Below, in pieces: positions 1 through 8,810 of a stretch of DNA of 64,000 bases (positions within the stretch are counted from its first letter, which is position 1; the number at the start of each line of letters is the position of its first letter). The stretch lies in assembly GCA_001825665.1 (NCBI GenBank), contig MHXZ01000125.1:46314-110313 (forward strand), written 5' to 3'. The translations under genes and the position numbers were made by a program. Below the pieces are notes generated by a model, which was given only the letters and a program-made list of their open reading frames with translations, did not search any database and was not told the origin of the DNA. This DNA is from Planctomycetes bacterium GWF2_41_51. Its GTDB lineage: Bacteria > Planctomycetota > Phycisphaerae > Sedimentisphaerales > UBA12454.

Positions 1-79
1 CCTAGCAGACAGTTACAATATCGCAGGTTTTTAACCCGTAAAAAATTGTATTTTTCACTCGCTTGTGCATAAATACCCA

Positions 80-108
80 TTGACAATCTTTATTTTCAAT
101 AGTACAAT
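80..108 (+). promoter_or_regulatory. sigma70-type promoter of the ROK regulator gene
   Basis: TTGACA at 80-85 and TACAAT at 103-108 are separated by exactly 17 bases and lie about 27 bases before the start codon at 135. AGGAA at 123-127 is a reasonable ribosome binding site. The match to the consensus is seen directly; activity is inferred. Confidence 0.6.
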
Positions 109-134
109 AATAAAATGAATGCAGGAAATTTAAT

Positions 135-1388
135 ATGAAAACCTTTCAGCACGTTTTACATAATGAGATAAATCAGCTCAAAGTTCTTAATGTGATAGCT
201 GCTAACTCAAAAACTACGCGCACTGACATTGCTAAAATAACTAAGTTCAATAGAAATTCAGTTAGCATTATTGTAAATAGACTTATAGAAAATATGTATA
301 TCAAACCTTTGAGTAAGGAAAAACCAACGTCAGGGATGGGACGCCATTCTCAATTGCTTTGTATCAATCCCAATGGTGGTTATTTTGTGGGGGTCTCTGT
401 AGGTTCTCAACATGTTCACATAATAATCATTAACATGGTTAAAACCGTGATTTACAGGGAAAGAATTAAAACGCCTGATTTATCATCAGATGTAAAAAGC
501 TTAAATTCTATATTTGACTTTATAGCCGGCTGTTTGAATAAATCAAATATACCCGAAAACCTCATAAGAAGTATTGTATTTAAATTATCCGCTAGGGTTG
601 ATGAAGAAAAGGGTGTATGTCTGCTGGCATCAAATATTGGAAAAGGGTGGATAAACCTGCCAATCGTTGAATTAGCAAATCGTCGCTTCAAAACAAATGT
701 CTATCTGGCAACTCCTAGTCTTCATTTGTCCTGGCCGGGAACTCTCGGTACAGATGAAACTGGTCTTTTCTGCCATTGGGGCAGTGGCATCGGCATATCT
801 GTTGTTTGCGGCGGAGAACTTCTTAACCGGAAACTTCATTTAAGTTTCGGACATCTCGTACTTGACAATAAAGGACCTCTTTGCGGTTGCGGACAACGAG
901 GCTGCGTTGAAGCTTATGCCGGAGGCAGGAATCTTGCAATGAGAGCCGTTGAGGCTATTCAGCAAGGTCAGGATTCGCTGATCAAGTATCTTGTTACCGG
1001 CGATTTATCAAAAATTACAACCAGCATTGTACTTATTGCCGCAAGAAATAACGATGAGCTGGCATTAAAACTGGTTGATGAAGCTGTTAATAGCTTTGCT
1101 ACTGCTTTATCTTATCTCGTGCAGATGGTCGTGCCAAAGATAGTTGTTTTTTCGGGAGGCATTATTCAAGAAGCTCGTGATGTGTTGGTTGACCCTATGA
1201 TTCGAAAACTCAATGAAAAATGTCCCAAGCCTGTCAATATTGAAATCAATACTCTTGACGGATACGAATATTCTCTATGTGCAAGTATGTTCGGTTTCAA
1301 TAAGGTATTCAGCGGCCGCGTTCTTGAAAGATTAAGCGATACGGATCGTATTATGAATAATATATGTTCTCCTGCAGTTGTTAGTTGA
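135..1388 (+). CDS. ROK-family transcriptional regulator (NagC/XylR type)
   Basis: The 417-residue protein has a MarR-like winged helix-turn-helix at about residues 15-65 (TRTDIAKITKFNRNSVSIIV) followed by a ROK sugar-kinase fold. The ROK zinc site is intact: GH near residue 241 and CGCGQRGC at residues 250-257, followed by VEAYAGG. The phosphate-binding DxGxT motif expected near residue 85 is replaced by GVSVGSQH, so the protein is a sugar-responsive regulator, not a kinase. It has its own sigma70 promoter and overlaps the next gene by four bases (TTGA), so the two are co-transcribed. It probably controls the CBM9-like and UroD-family genes behind it; the effector is unknown. Confidence 0.85.
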   Translation: MKTFQHVLHNEINQLKVLNVIAANSKTTRTDIAKITKFNRNSVSIIVNRLIENMYIKPLSKEKPTSGMGRHSQLLCINPNGGYFVGVSVGSQHVHIIIINMVKTVIYRERIKTPDLSSDVKSLNSIFDFIAGCLNKSNIPENLIRSIVFKLSARVDEEKGVCLLASNIGKGWINLPIVELANRRFKTNVYLATPSLHLSWPGTLGTDETGLFCHWGSGIGISVVCGGELLNRKLHLSFGHLVLDNKGPLCGCGQRGCVEAYAGGRNLAMRAVEAIQQGQDSLIKYLVTGDLSKITTSIVLIAARNNDELALKLVDEAVNSFATALSYLVQMVVPKIVVFSGGIIQEARDVLVDPMIRKLNEKCPKPVNIEINTLDGYEYSLCASMFGFNKVFSGRVLERLSDTDRIMNNICSPAVVS

Positions 1389-2062
1389 ACTCAGAAATGT
1401 TTTATATAGTTAAAAGCACTACTGAAAAATTGGATATTTCCGGGGGTTGGGACAACTTTATTTGGAAAAAAGTAGAAGTGATGGAAATCAAAAATTATAT
1501 GGGCGCAAGACCCGCTCATTTTCCCAAAACCCAATTCAAACTTTTGTACGATAACGATAATTTATATGTTTTTTTCCGAGTAGAAGACCAATACGTCAAA
1601 TGTGTTGCTGAAAGAATACATTCAAATGTATGCTGCGACAGTTGCGTAGAATTTTTCTTCAGCCCTTATAATTCTTTAATGGAAAATTATTTTAACCTTG
1701 AAATCAACTGTGGCGGAACTCCGCTTTTGCACTATGGCAGCAAGACCAATAGACAGCCGCTATCGGATTTAGATTGCAAAAAGATAAAGATTTATCATTC
1801 GTTACCAAAATTAATAAAAGTGGAAATAATTGAGCCGACAGAATGGTTCCTGCAATACAGGATACCTTTCGAAGTCATCGAAAAATACAGTATGATTGAC
1901 CATCCTGCCGATGGTGTGATATGGCGCGCAAATTTTTTTAAATGTGCAAGTAAGACTTCACATCCTCACTGGCTGACATGGTCAAAAGTAAACTCCCCTA
2001 AACCACAGTTTCACTTGCCTGAATATTTCGGTGAAATACGATTTTCTAATAAAACAGCTTAA
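1385..2062 (+). CDS. Carbohydrate-binding family 9-like (DOMON-type) protein
   Basis: The 225-residue product resembles the CBM9-like beta-sandwich proteins that planctomycetes and Lentisphaerae place beside sugar-use genes. Seen motifs are FKLLYDNDNLYVFFRVED near residues 57-75, then CVEFFFSP and YFNLEINCGG, the usual order of this fold. There is no signal peptide, so it would stay in the cytoplasm unless the start is wrong. The start may be TTG at 1385, overlapping the ROK stop, or ATG at 1397; the overlap favours TTG. The ligand cannot be read from sequence. Family-level call is fairly sure, role is not. Confidence 0.65.
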   Translation: MNSEMFYIVKSTTEKLDISGGWDNFIWKKVEVMEIKNYMGARPAHFPKTQFKLLYDNDNLYVFFRVEDQYVKCVAERIHSNVCCDSCVEFFFSPYNSLMENYFNLEINCGGTPLLHYGSKTNRQPLSDLDCKKIKIYHSLPKLIKVEIIEPTEWFLQYRIPFEVIEKYSMIDHPADGVIWRANFFKCASKTSHPHWLTWSKVNSPKPQFHLPEYFGEIRFSNKTA

Positions 2063-2106
2063 TGATTAAGCTGTTTCAAATAAGAAGTTCTATTGGATAA
2101 CTTGCT

Positions 2107-3132
2107 ATGGCTATAAGCAAAATGGAAGTAAGACAGAGATTTCATAAAGTAATGAACTTTGAACCCGTAGATCGGTTGCCATTATTTGAATTTGCTTCAT
2201 GGTGGGACAAAACAATTGAAAGATGGCGCCGGGAAGGTTTACCTGATAATTATAAAGACATTGGTGAAATTAATGATTATCTAGGTTTGGATAAATTCAG
2301 ACAATTTTGGATAAGACCCTATACACCCGATATTCCAAAAGTTGAGCACGGTCATCCCCTTATAAACAATATTGATGAGTACAAAAAAATTAAGACATTT
2401 TTATATCCTCCTTCTTGTAATTTGACTTCTTCAGATATCGAGAAACTGAAAAATTATGCGATTTTACAGGAACAAAATAAAATGGTATTTTGGGCGACTA
2501 TTGAGGGATTTTTCTGGTTTCCGAGGCGTCTTTTAGGAATTGAAAATCATTTGTATGCTTATTATGATAATCCCGAACTTATTAACAAAATTTGTCAGGA
2601 AGTCTTGGCATTCAACCTTATGGCCATTGAAAAAATATCTAAAATATGTAAGCCAGATTTTATTACTTTGGCAGAAGATATGTCTTATAATAATGGTCCA
2701 ATGATTTCGAAGGATATTTTTGAGCAGTTTCTCGCACCATATTATATACCTCTTTGCAAAAAATTAAAAGAATCAGATATTATGATAATTGTCGATAGCG
2801 ATGGGTATGTTGATGATATGATCGATTGGTTACTAAATGTTGGCGTTGATGGAATCACTCCGCTTGAAGCTAATGCCGGCGGTGATGTTGTAAAGTTAAG
2901 AAAAAAATTTCCGAATCTTTTGATGATTGGTAATTTCAATAAACTTATTATGAAAGAAGGCAGAGATGCGATGGTAAAGGAATTCGAAAGATTATTACCC
3001 GTGATGAAAAGGGGCGGTTTTGTTCCTTCCGTTGACCATCAAACACCGCCCGACGTATCTTTAAACAATTATTATTTATATCTTGAACTATTAAATGAAT
3101 ATTCGGTAAGAGCAGTAAACAAACAAAGATAA
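2107..3132 (+). CDS. UroD-family protein (methyltransferase-like branch)
   Basis: The 341-residue TIM-barrel protein belongs to the uroporphyrinogen decarboxylase superfamily, which also contains the cobamide methyltransferases MtaA/MtbA/CmuA. It lacks the N-terminal signature of true HemE. The position that is His-x-Cys in MtaA reads DSDG here (IIVDSDGYVDDMIDWL, near residue 228), and the C-terminal Cys position reads PSVDHQTPPDV. A MtaA-type His-Cys-Cys zinc site is therefore absent. It is one of three UroD-family genes in this window, all inside sugar clusters. It follows the CBM9-like gene on the same strand after 44 bases. Substrate unknown. Confidence 0.7.
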   Translation: MAISKMEVRQRFHKVMNFEPVDRLPLFEFASWWDKTIERWRREGLPDNYKDIGEINDYLGLDKFRQFWIRPYTPDIPKVEHGHPLINNIDEYKKIKTFLYPPSCNLTSSDIEKLKNYAILQEQNKMVFWATIEGFFWFPRRLLGIENHLYAYYDNPELINKICQEVLAFNLMAIEKISKICKPDFITLAEDMSYNNGPMISKDIFEQFLAPYYIPLCKKLKESDIMIIVDSDGYVDDMIDWLLNVGVDGITPLEANAGGDVVKLRKKFPNLLMIGNFNKLIMKEGRDAMVKEFERLLPVMKRGGFVPSVDHQTPPDVSLNNYYLYLELLNEYSVRAVNKQR

Positions 3133-3266
3133 ACATGATGAAATCACGAAACTTCGTTATCTTAAAGACGCCATAAAAAACACCCGTAGTCCCACACGTT
3201 AATTGAAGAAAGCTGGGGATATATTTATTTTTCTTCTTAAATAACCACTTTCCATTCAAGACATTT

Positions 3267-4064
3267 CTATATAATATTAATGTTTTTTGATATTCTTTTT
3301 GCTAATTCAAGCGAATCTCTGCTTGCCATATTCAAAAAGACAGTGTCCACACCAATCGCTATAAAGGTAAAACCATCATTAAGTGCTTTTTTTACATTTT
3401 CTTCGGTTGGAAGAACTACATGGAGCCCGGCTGATTTTTTGCCTCTTTTACAGGCATCAAGAACTTTTTTGCAACCCTCTTGAACTATGGAGTGAGATGT
3501 TTTGCCTGGAATACCATATGAACCACTCAAATCATACGGTCCAATAAAGACACCATCGACTCCATCAACCGCAAGTATTTCATCGATGTTTTCGATAGCT
3601 TCTTTACTCTCAATCATAACTACCACAGCGATATTATCATCCGCAGTACTTATATACTCATCAAATTTATCGCCATAGTCATTCATTCGTGAAAAACAAA
3701 AACCTCTAATCCCTTTTGGCGGATATTTAGCGGCAGCAACCGCTCTTTTTGCTTCATCAGCATTGTTAATTAGAGGCACTATGACGCCTCTGGCTCCGGC
3801 ATCAAGAGCCTGACGAATTGCTAATGTGTCGTTTTCTCTTACACGAATAAATGGCTCAGGTACTCTGCCATACAAGCCTCTCGCCACATCAGTAAACCCT
3901 TGAATGTCGATATCCGTATGTTCTGCATCGACAGCAACCCAGTCAAAACCAGCATTGCCAAAGATTTCACCAACCACTGCATTACCTATCTGCACCCATG
4001 TTCCAATTGTTATCCTTTTTTCCAGTAACGCTTTTCTAACTTTATTATGTGTCATTTTTCGCAT
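3267..4064 (-). CDS. HpcH/HpaI-family aldolase
   Basis: The 265-residue class II aldolase cleaves 2-keto-3-deoxy sugar acids to pyruvate plus an aldehyde in this family (HpcH, GarL, RhmA). Visible active-site residues are His49 in DAEHT, Arg74 in FIRVRE, and the metal ligands Glu152 (VMIESKEAI) and Asp178 (GPYDLSG). Length is typical. It is the last gene of a five-gene minus operon and starts three bases after the kinase gene ends; Met4 is an alternative start. With the KDG-type kinase upstream, a sugar-acid pathway (uronate, or L-rhamnonate as in RhmA) is likely. The exact substrate is inference. Confidence 0.8.
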   Translation of the reverse strand: MRKMTHNKVRKALLEKRITIGTWVQIGNAVVGEIFGNAGFDWVAVDAEHTDIDIQGFTDVARGLYGRVPEPFIRVRENDTLAIRQALDAGARGVIVPLINNADEAKRAVAAAKYPPKGIRGFCFSRMNDYGDKFDEYISTADDNIAVVVMIESKEAIENIDEILAVDGVDGVFIGPYDLSGSYGIPGKTSHSIVQEGCKKVLDACKRGKKSAGLHVVLPTEENVKKALNDGFTFIAIGVDTVFLNMASRDSLELAKRISKNINII

Positions 4065-4067
4065 ATC

Positions 4068-5150
4068 CTATCTTGATATTTCTCTTGATTTGCCAACCCG
4101 CTTGAAATATTCCTGTGAAGACCATTGTGGTCCAAGATCGCTTACTGTCTTCTGCACTACGACGCTCATCCTGTTACCGAGATTTAAACCATTTTTAATT
4201 CGCTCATTCAATGGCGCTTTATCATCGATATTGCCCTGCGGATTTACACCGATAAAACCGCCGATTATACCTGCAGAACAACTGTCCCCTGCCCCGAATC
4301 TGTCAAGTACGACATAATTGAATCTGTCACTTGTAATAAAATCTTTGCCGTTTACAAGCGCAACTGATGTCCATTGACCTGTTTCGTTTGAAACCCTCTT
4401 GCGAATTGTCATTATTATAATCGGGACCTTACCTTTGAATTGTTCGTGAAGCTCAGCAGAAATTTTTTCACAACACCCAACCAAATCATCCATTGGTTTA
4501 TCGTCATCAAAATTTTTATCGACTCCAAAAACGACTTTCGCGTCGGTTTCTGTAATAATTACAGATGTAAACAGTTCATTCTCAATCATTTCTGTAAGAG
4601 CTTTGTTGGCCTGCTTAGGTGTCCACAATTTATTTCGGTAATTAATATCAATAAATGACGGCACTTTATTTTTTCTTGCTTCTTCAAGAGCAATCTTTGT
4701 GTTCTTCAAACAATTTTTACTCAATGCCGCAGTAATACCTGACGTAAAAAAGGCATCTGCACCTTGCAAACAGCTAAAATTAAATTCACCAGGATTAGCT
4801 TTCGCTATAGCCGAATTTGCTCTGTCATAACCACCCTCCGCAATTATCGGCCCCAGTCCCTGCTCAACAAAGCATAATCCATTTCTGTCTGCATTAGTCC
4901 AGATAACATAGTCCATTCCGATTGTATGTTTCTGCATATCCATTCGCAGCAGACGCCCCATCAAATCATCTTTCATCTTTGAGACAAATTGCGTTTTAAT
5001 TCCTTTTGCCAATCCTCCGACTTTTGCCAGTACATTTGCTTCTGAACCACCGGCTAAAATAACATATTCATTTGAATCGCCAAACGCTGCATAGCCGACA
5101 GGACGGATAGCGCCGAGAATTTCTCCAAAGCCAACAACTTTCCTGTCCAT
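4068..5150 (-). CDS. PfkB-family sugar kinase, 2-keto-3-deoxygluconate kinase-like
   Basis: The 360-residue ribokinase-fold protein has the C-terminal PfkB signature DRFGAGDSCSAG near residue 285, whose Asp is the catalytic base. The N-terminal glycine-rich AGGSEANVLAKVGGL (near residue 33) is the substrate lid. The layout resembles KDG kinases, which phosphorylate 2-keto-3-deoxygluconate in the cytoplasm. The start codon shares one base with the stop of the epimerase gene upstream (TAATG), indicating translational coupling. Placement between an epimerase and an HpcH aldolase supports sugar-acid catabolism; other keto-sugar substrates are possible. Confidence 0.78.
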   Translation of the reverse strand: MDRKVVGFGEILGAIRPVGYAAFGDSNEYVILAGGSEANVLAKVGGLAKGIKTQFVSKMKDDLMGRLLRMDMQKHTIGMDYVIWTNADRNGLCFVEQGLGPIIAEGGYDRANSAIAKANPGEFNFSCLQGADAFFTSGITAALSKNCLKNTKIALEEARKNKVPSFIDINYRNKLWTPKQANKALTEMIENELFTSVIITETDAKVVFGVDKNFDDDKPMDDLVGCCEKISAELHEQFKGKVPIIIMTIRKRVSNETGQWTSVALVNGKDFITSDRFNYVVLDRFGAGDSCSAGIIGGFIGVNPQGNIDDKAPLNERIKNGLNLGNRMSVVVQKTVSDLGPQWSSQEYFKRVGKSREISR

Positions 5151-6061
5151 TATACCCCTTTATTTGCTAAATCCCATGCTTTAAGAACATAGTCGTAATA
5201 TATATCCAGGCACTTTTCAGGTTCAACACCCTTTAGCGAACGCATTTCAATGCTCGCCGAACCCTGTTTCCGCTTTGAAAAATATTCCATAGCAAGACCG
5301 GTTTTAAAAACCTCTGCCATATCTCCGATTCCATATTCTCCGCCTAGGATACACAATGCAGGATGTTTATCGCCAAATAATGAATTATTTTTATCTTTGA
5401 TAATGCAGTTGCCCAAATGAATGTGCCCCAACCAGTTGCCGGTATTTTTCATTGCTTGTTCTAGTGTTTCATACATCATTGGAACATGGCACATATCCAC
5501 CATACTTGCTATATTGTCGCAACCTGCCTGTTTAACTTTTTTGCATATTTCAACAGCTTCCGCGGATGAACCTATAAGTTTTTTCTTGTCAAAATCCCAA
5601 TCCGTCGGTTCTATCATAACGAGCATATTCGGCACATACTTGCACATTTCGAAATAAAATTCGATCAGAGCATCTTTTGCGGCGTCCCTGTTTTCAGAAT
5701 TATTCGGCCCGCTGTTTGTTATAACCTTAGTAGCGCCGCATTCGATAGCCCTGTCTAATTCAGATTTATAAAAAACAATCGAATATTTTTTCTTCTCGGG
5801 ATCAAGCGATGCTGGATGGGCGCTTGGTTTGCCTTTGCGAGTGCCGACATTATAATAAATTTCTTTTCCTGAATCTTTTATCGCTTTTATTTCATTAGCC
5901 CGATAGGGATTCTCTTCGGCAATCCAAAGATCAAGAATTTCTAATCTCTTATCATCAAGAACTCGCTTGAGCGTTCTTTCATGTTCTGAAGGAATTGATG
6001 CGACATCACTATAAAGCAGATGATGATTTAATCCAATTTTTGCGTATTCTTTCAAATTCAT
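5150..6061 (-). CDS. Sugar phosphate isomerase/epimerase (xylose isomerase-like TIM barrel)
   Basis: The 303-residue protein has the AP endonuclease 2-type TIM barrel of sugar epimerases. Seen are LDLWIAEENPYR at the second strand, MIEPTDWDFDKK, ASMVDMCHVPMM and LGHIHLGNC. The acidic and His residues at strand ends (Glu, Asp, His, Glu in SIEMRS) are the usual divalent-metal set. The start at 6061 is chosen because it forms an ATGA overlap with the gene upstream. A longer form from 6103 is open but would run deep into that gene. It probably interconverts a keto-sugar or sugar acid before phosphorylation by the next gene product. Confidence 0.75.
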   Translation of the reverse strand: MNLKEYAKIGLNHHLLYSDVASIPSEHERTLKRVLDDKRLEILDLWIAEENPYRANEIKAIKDSGKEIYYNVGTRKGKPSAHPASLDPEKKKYSIVFYKSELDRAIECGATKVITNSGPNNSENRDAAKDALIEFYFEMCKYVPNMLVMIEPTDWDFDKKKLIGSSAEAVEICKKVKQAGCDNIASMVDMCHVPMMYETLEQAMKNTGNWLGHIHLGNCIIKDKNNSLFGDKHPALCILGGEYGIGDMAEVFKTGLAMEYFSKRKQGSASIEMRSLKGVEPEKCLDIYYDYVLKAWDLANKGV

Positions 6062-6861
6062 TTTGATTTTACCTCTTTTTGAATGGTACAATATCTCGAC
6101 CATACAGTCGTTACGGTTTTATCTTTTATTGAAACCGTTCCGTCTTTTATGAAAATTTCCGGATGAGTCTTTTGTAATTTTTCCGTGTATTCACTAACAG
6201 CAAGATCAATTTGCATTTCTATTGGTCCTGCTATTTTTAATGGTTTAACTTTTGGCTTATTTTTTATAATCGAACATGCCGCTTCATAAATCATTCGTGA
6301 TGTTCTTTTAGGTGAATAGCATTGGGCCTCGAATTCCCCCATAGCCTTTTTAACTGTAACAGTTCGAACTCCGGGCACTATTTCCTCGGCTTCGGCCATA
6401 CCTGCTGAATCGCCGGTTACAAGCAACAGCGGCACATCAAAATCCCCTGCCACAGATGCTTCCATACCAATTTCACCAACGACAATGTTGTTCAATCGTA
6501 TTTCAAGATTTTTTCTTGAATAACTATGAGGCAGCAATGAACCTTTGACACCGCTTCTGGCATGAAAACCAACCATGATCATTGCATCGAATGAATTATC
6601 AATACCTCCCCAATCCGGCCTATATTCCGGCTTACCCATAATGACGCTTACACATTCAGGCAACTGGAGAACATCAACATTTCTGCCATCAGTATGCTCA
6701 TCATAGATGATTATTTCATGTTCTCCAGTTGAAAGAATTCCATCTACGCAGGCTTTCAAATCACTCATAAGCATATGCTTGCCGAATTCTGAACCCTCAG
6801 CCTGCTTATATGTTGTAACTCCCGTTACACCTTCGATATCGCTGCGTATCATCAATTTCAT
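6058..6861 (-). CDS. M55-family D-aminopeptidase-like protein (DppA fold)
   Basis: The 267-residue protein begins with MKLMIRSDIEGVTGV, the DppA zinc-binding N-terminus (Asp8, Glu10), and has YDEHTDGRNVDV and MVGFHARSG with the metal and catalytic His residues. M55 enzymes such as Bacillus DppA release D-amino acids from peptides. The start at 6861 gives an ATGA overlap with the gene upstream; an in-frame ATG at 6897 lies inside that gene and is less likely. A peptidase in a sugar-acid operon is odd, so this member may act on another amide or lactam. Family call is sure, substrate is open. Confidence 0.78.
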   Translation of the reverse strand: MKLMIRSDIEGVTGVTTYKQAEGSEFGKHMLMSDLKACVDGILSTGEHEIIIYDEHTDGRNVDVLQLPECVSVIMGKPEYRPDWGGIDNSFDAMIMVGFHARSGVKGSLLPHSYSRKNLEIRLNNIVVGEIGMEASVAGDFDVPLLLVTGDSAGMAEAEEIVPGVRTVTVKKAMGEFEAQCYSPKRTSRMIYEAACSIIKNKPKVKPLKIAGPIEMQIDLAVSEYTEKLQKTHPEIFIKDGTVSIKDKTVTTVWSRYCTIQKEVKSK

Positions 6862-7310
6862 ATTTTGACTTTCATACAGATTTTTCTGACTTTGCATTTG
6901 CCATTGAGATTACAATTTGGCCTGTGAATATCCTGTGGATAAAATACCGCGAATTTCCCCGGCTCCATAACTATGCTTGAATATATTTGCGGAGCTTTTA
7001 GTTTTATAACATCTTTGTGCGGATCATATTCTCCCAATGGCTCGAGCTTTTGACCAAGCGAAATGTCCTGTCTTTCACAGCCACTCCTTAAAACCTGAAT
7101 GTCATAATATTCCTTGTGCGATTCGAATTTTTTTTCTTCAGCGGGGGCGGTTTCGTATGTTTGTACTTTCGCGAAAATCTCGCGTCCTTCAACTTCGTAT
7201 TCGCCATCAGGTTGAGAAAGGTCGAAACCAAAGGCATATTTTAATGCCCTATGAAGTTTGTCTCCTTGTTTACAATAAAGACCAATATTTTCGAATTCAT
7301 CATAAATCAT
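6858..7310 (-). CDS. YhcH/YjgK/YiaL-family protein (cupin-like sugar anomerase/isomerase)
   Basis: The 150-residue beta-barrel protein matches the YhcH/NanQ/EbgC family, whose characterised members act as sugar anomerases or accessory subunits of sugar enzymes. Seen are the metal-binding Glu63 and His65 (KFESHKEYYDIQ) and His129 (YPQDIHRP). It is the first gene of the minus operon and overlaps the next by four bases. Its start lies 24 bases from the GTTATAAC array that separates it from the GntR gene, so it is probably the repressed promoter-proximal gene. Confidence 0.82.
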   Translation of the reverse strand: MIYDEFENIGLYCKQGDKLHRALKYAFGFDLSQPDGEYEVEGREIFAKVQTYETAPAEEKKFESHKEYYDIQVLRSGCERQDISLGQKLEPLGEYDPHKDVIKLKAPQIYSSIVMEPGKFAVFYPQDIHRPNCNLNGKCKVRKICMKVKI

Positions 7311-7334
7311 TGCTTTTTCCGTTTAATTTAGTAT

Positions 7335-7367
7335 GTTATAACTGTTATAACATTATAACCGTTATAA
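7335..7367. promoter_or_regulatory. Array of four GTTATAAC-type palindromes (candidate GntR operator)
   Basis: In the divergent spacer, GTTATAAC occurs at 7335-7342 and 7344-7351, ATTATAAC at 7352-7359, and GTTATAA at 7361-7367. The octamer is its own reverse complement. Start-to-start spacings are 9, 8 and 9 bases, so two palindromic pairs sit about 17 bases apart. The position between the operon and the GntR gene is what is expected of an autoregulated operator. Pattern is seen; binding is inferred. Confidence 0.6.
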
Positions 7368-7429
7368 AACAAAAGTCAATTAAATTGAAAATCGAATTTT
7401 TTGGAGTTATAATTCATAAGAGAGGTATT

Positions 7430-8110
7430 ATGGATTTAACAAATCTAAATTGTATAAATTTATTACCGGCTTCTGAACGGGCAAAGTTACAGATTATCGA
7501 AATGATAAAAACCGGCCAGATTCCGTCAGGCCAGAAGATTGACCAGCGAGTTATTGCTAAAAAATTGAATCTGACCACCGCCCCCTTGCGAGAGGCTCTA
7601 AGCGCGCTTGAAAACGCGGGTCTGCTGCAAAAAGTTCCCGGTCTGGGGATTTTTTGTAAAACTTATACTGTTGATGAGATTGAAGAATTAATTGAAATAA
7701 GAGGAGTTCTCGAAGGTTTGGCAGCAAAACGTGCTGCCGGGAAAATTTCGGAAAGACAAAAAGAGCAACTTCTTTCTTTGGCTAAAAAACTATCAAATTC
7801 TTCCAATTATTCCGATAAACAGGATTTCCTGAAAGACCATGTCGATTTTCACGAATTTATCGCTGAAATTTCAAATAGTCCCAACCTGATTCAACTGCTC
7901 GATAATAATCATATTATCCAGCAGGTCTTGTCAAATATAAGTGCAAGTATTTGGCCGATCGAACCCCACGACCATTTGAAAATTGCGGAAGCTATTTGTT
8001 CAGGCGATCCTGAAGTGGCTGAAATTACAATTAGAAAGCATATCGCACCAACATATAAACAAAGACTTGATAAACTTCGTGAAAAATACGGCTCAAATCC
8101 GGTTGTTTAG
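7430..8110 (+). CDS. GntR-family regulator with FCD effector domain
   Basis: The 226-residue protein has an N-terminal winged helix (QKIDQRVIAKKLNLTTAPLREALSALENAGLL in part, residues ~25-58). An all-helical FCD domain follows, with metal-ligand-like Asp and His residues (DHVDFHEF, RKHI). FCD-type GntR proteins usually repress sugar-acid or organic-acid operons and release DNA on binding the acid. The ATG at 7430 is preceded by AGAGG; an open frame upstream to 7037 is antisense to the yhcH-like gene and was rejected. It faces that operon across the palindrome array and is its likely regulator. Confidence 0.85.
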   Translation: MDLTNLNCINLLPASERAKLQIIEMIKTGQIPSGQKIDQRVIAKKLNLTTAPLREALSALENAGLLQKVPGLGIFCKTYTVDEIEELIEIRGVLEGLAAKRAAGKISERQKEQLLSLAKKLSNSSNYSDKQDFLKDHVDFHEFIAEISNSPNLIQLLDNNHIIQQVLSNISASIWPIEPHDHLKIAEAICSGDPEVAEITIRKHIAPTYKQRLDKLREKYGSNPVV

Positions 8111-8215
8111 ATAGTTCAAATTTAATACTCAATTTTAATCCAAGCGATGGATACTACAGACCGTCAACAGATTCATTTAGGACGAATTGAAAAACTATGA
8201 AACGATTTTTTTGAT

Positions 8216-8345
8216 CTATGACTCTGTCAGCACTTCTATTTTTATAAATCTGCCTATATCCGTTGCATTATCCGTCACACCCTGAACATTATTTGCAGAA
8301 TCTTTGCCCTGCCGTGCCGTCAATGAGAAATTTCTATTATCACCA
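8216..8345 (-). pseudogene. Possible phage-protein remnant downstream of the Cys-rich gene
   Basis: A reading frame on the minus strand encodes NFSLTARQGKDSANNVQG and ends IGRFIKIEVLTES before a stop at 8216-8218. It has no start codon in frame and overlaps the end of the Cys-rich gene. Composition looks like real protein, perhaps a decayed phage gene. No family recognised. Confidence 0.3.
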
Positions 8346-8723
8346 TTTCCCCTCCGGACACTTTTCCTCTTTACTATGTATCTTCGCTAAAATATTGCAT
8401 TTACATTTTACACAATACTGCCGTGTCAAAGCTCTGTGCGGTTTTTTCGGTAAGTCACTTAATTTTTCCAAAGACTCTAAATTTTTCAAAACCGAAAGTT
8501 TATTTTCAGCAAGCCACGCTGCAAACTCAGCATCTTTGAGCCATGTAATATTTTCACATGTTGAACAAATCGCAAATCTTTCTTTTGCATACTTAAAATC
8601 CATACCTGTCCTGCTTACTGCAAGTTTTACAAAACCTTCGGCAATATTTTTAATTTTTCTTACCTTTGGAATTATTCCAAGCTCTTGTTTTATTTTACCG
8701 CTACAACAACTCATTGCGAACAC
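8340..8723 (-). CDS. Phage-like Cys-rich small protein
   Basis: The 127-residue protein starts MFAMSCCSGKIK and has spaced cysteine pairs (CSTC near residue 53, CVKCKC near 106) and the C-terminal CPEGKW, a pattern seen in small zinc-ribbon-like proteins of prophages in this group. That resemblance is from memory. It lies at the edge of a region of broken mobile genes and has no partner operon. Met4 is an alternative start. It looks intact, but whether it is expressed is unknown. Confidence 0.5.
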   Translation of the reverse strand: MFAMSCCSGKIKQELGIIPKVRKIKNIAEGFVKLAVSRTGMDFKYAKERFAICSTCENITWLKDAEFAAWLAENKLSVLKNLESLEKLSDLPKKPHRALTRQYCVKCKCNILAKIHSKEEKCPEGKW

Positions 8724-8810
8724 TCCGCCTTAATCCAATAATCATCCCAAAAGGTGCCTGTTATTGGGGAATTGTCATAGTTTGAGATATGTGATATTTC
8801 GCACGCATCT

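Noticed and set aside
5062..6103. True start of the epimerase at 6103 with 14 extra residues
   Set aside because: It would give a 46-base overlap with the M55 gene; the ATGA overlap at 6061 fits the pattern of the whole operon.
7037..7429. N-terminal extension of the GntR gene from 7037
   Set aside because: The extension is antisense to the yhcH-like gene and crosses the operator array; ATG 7430 has a proper ribosome site.
8263..8733. A 156-codon + strand frame opposite the Cys-rich gene
   Set aside because: It is His/Ser/Leu/Phe-rich antisense reading of a coherent minus-strand gene.
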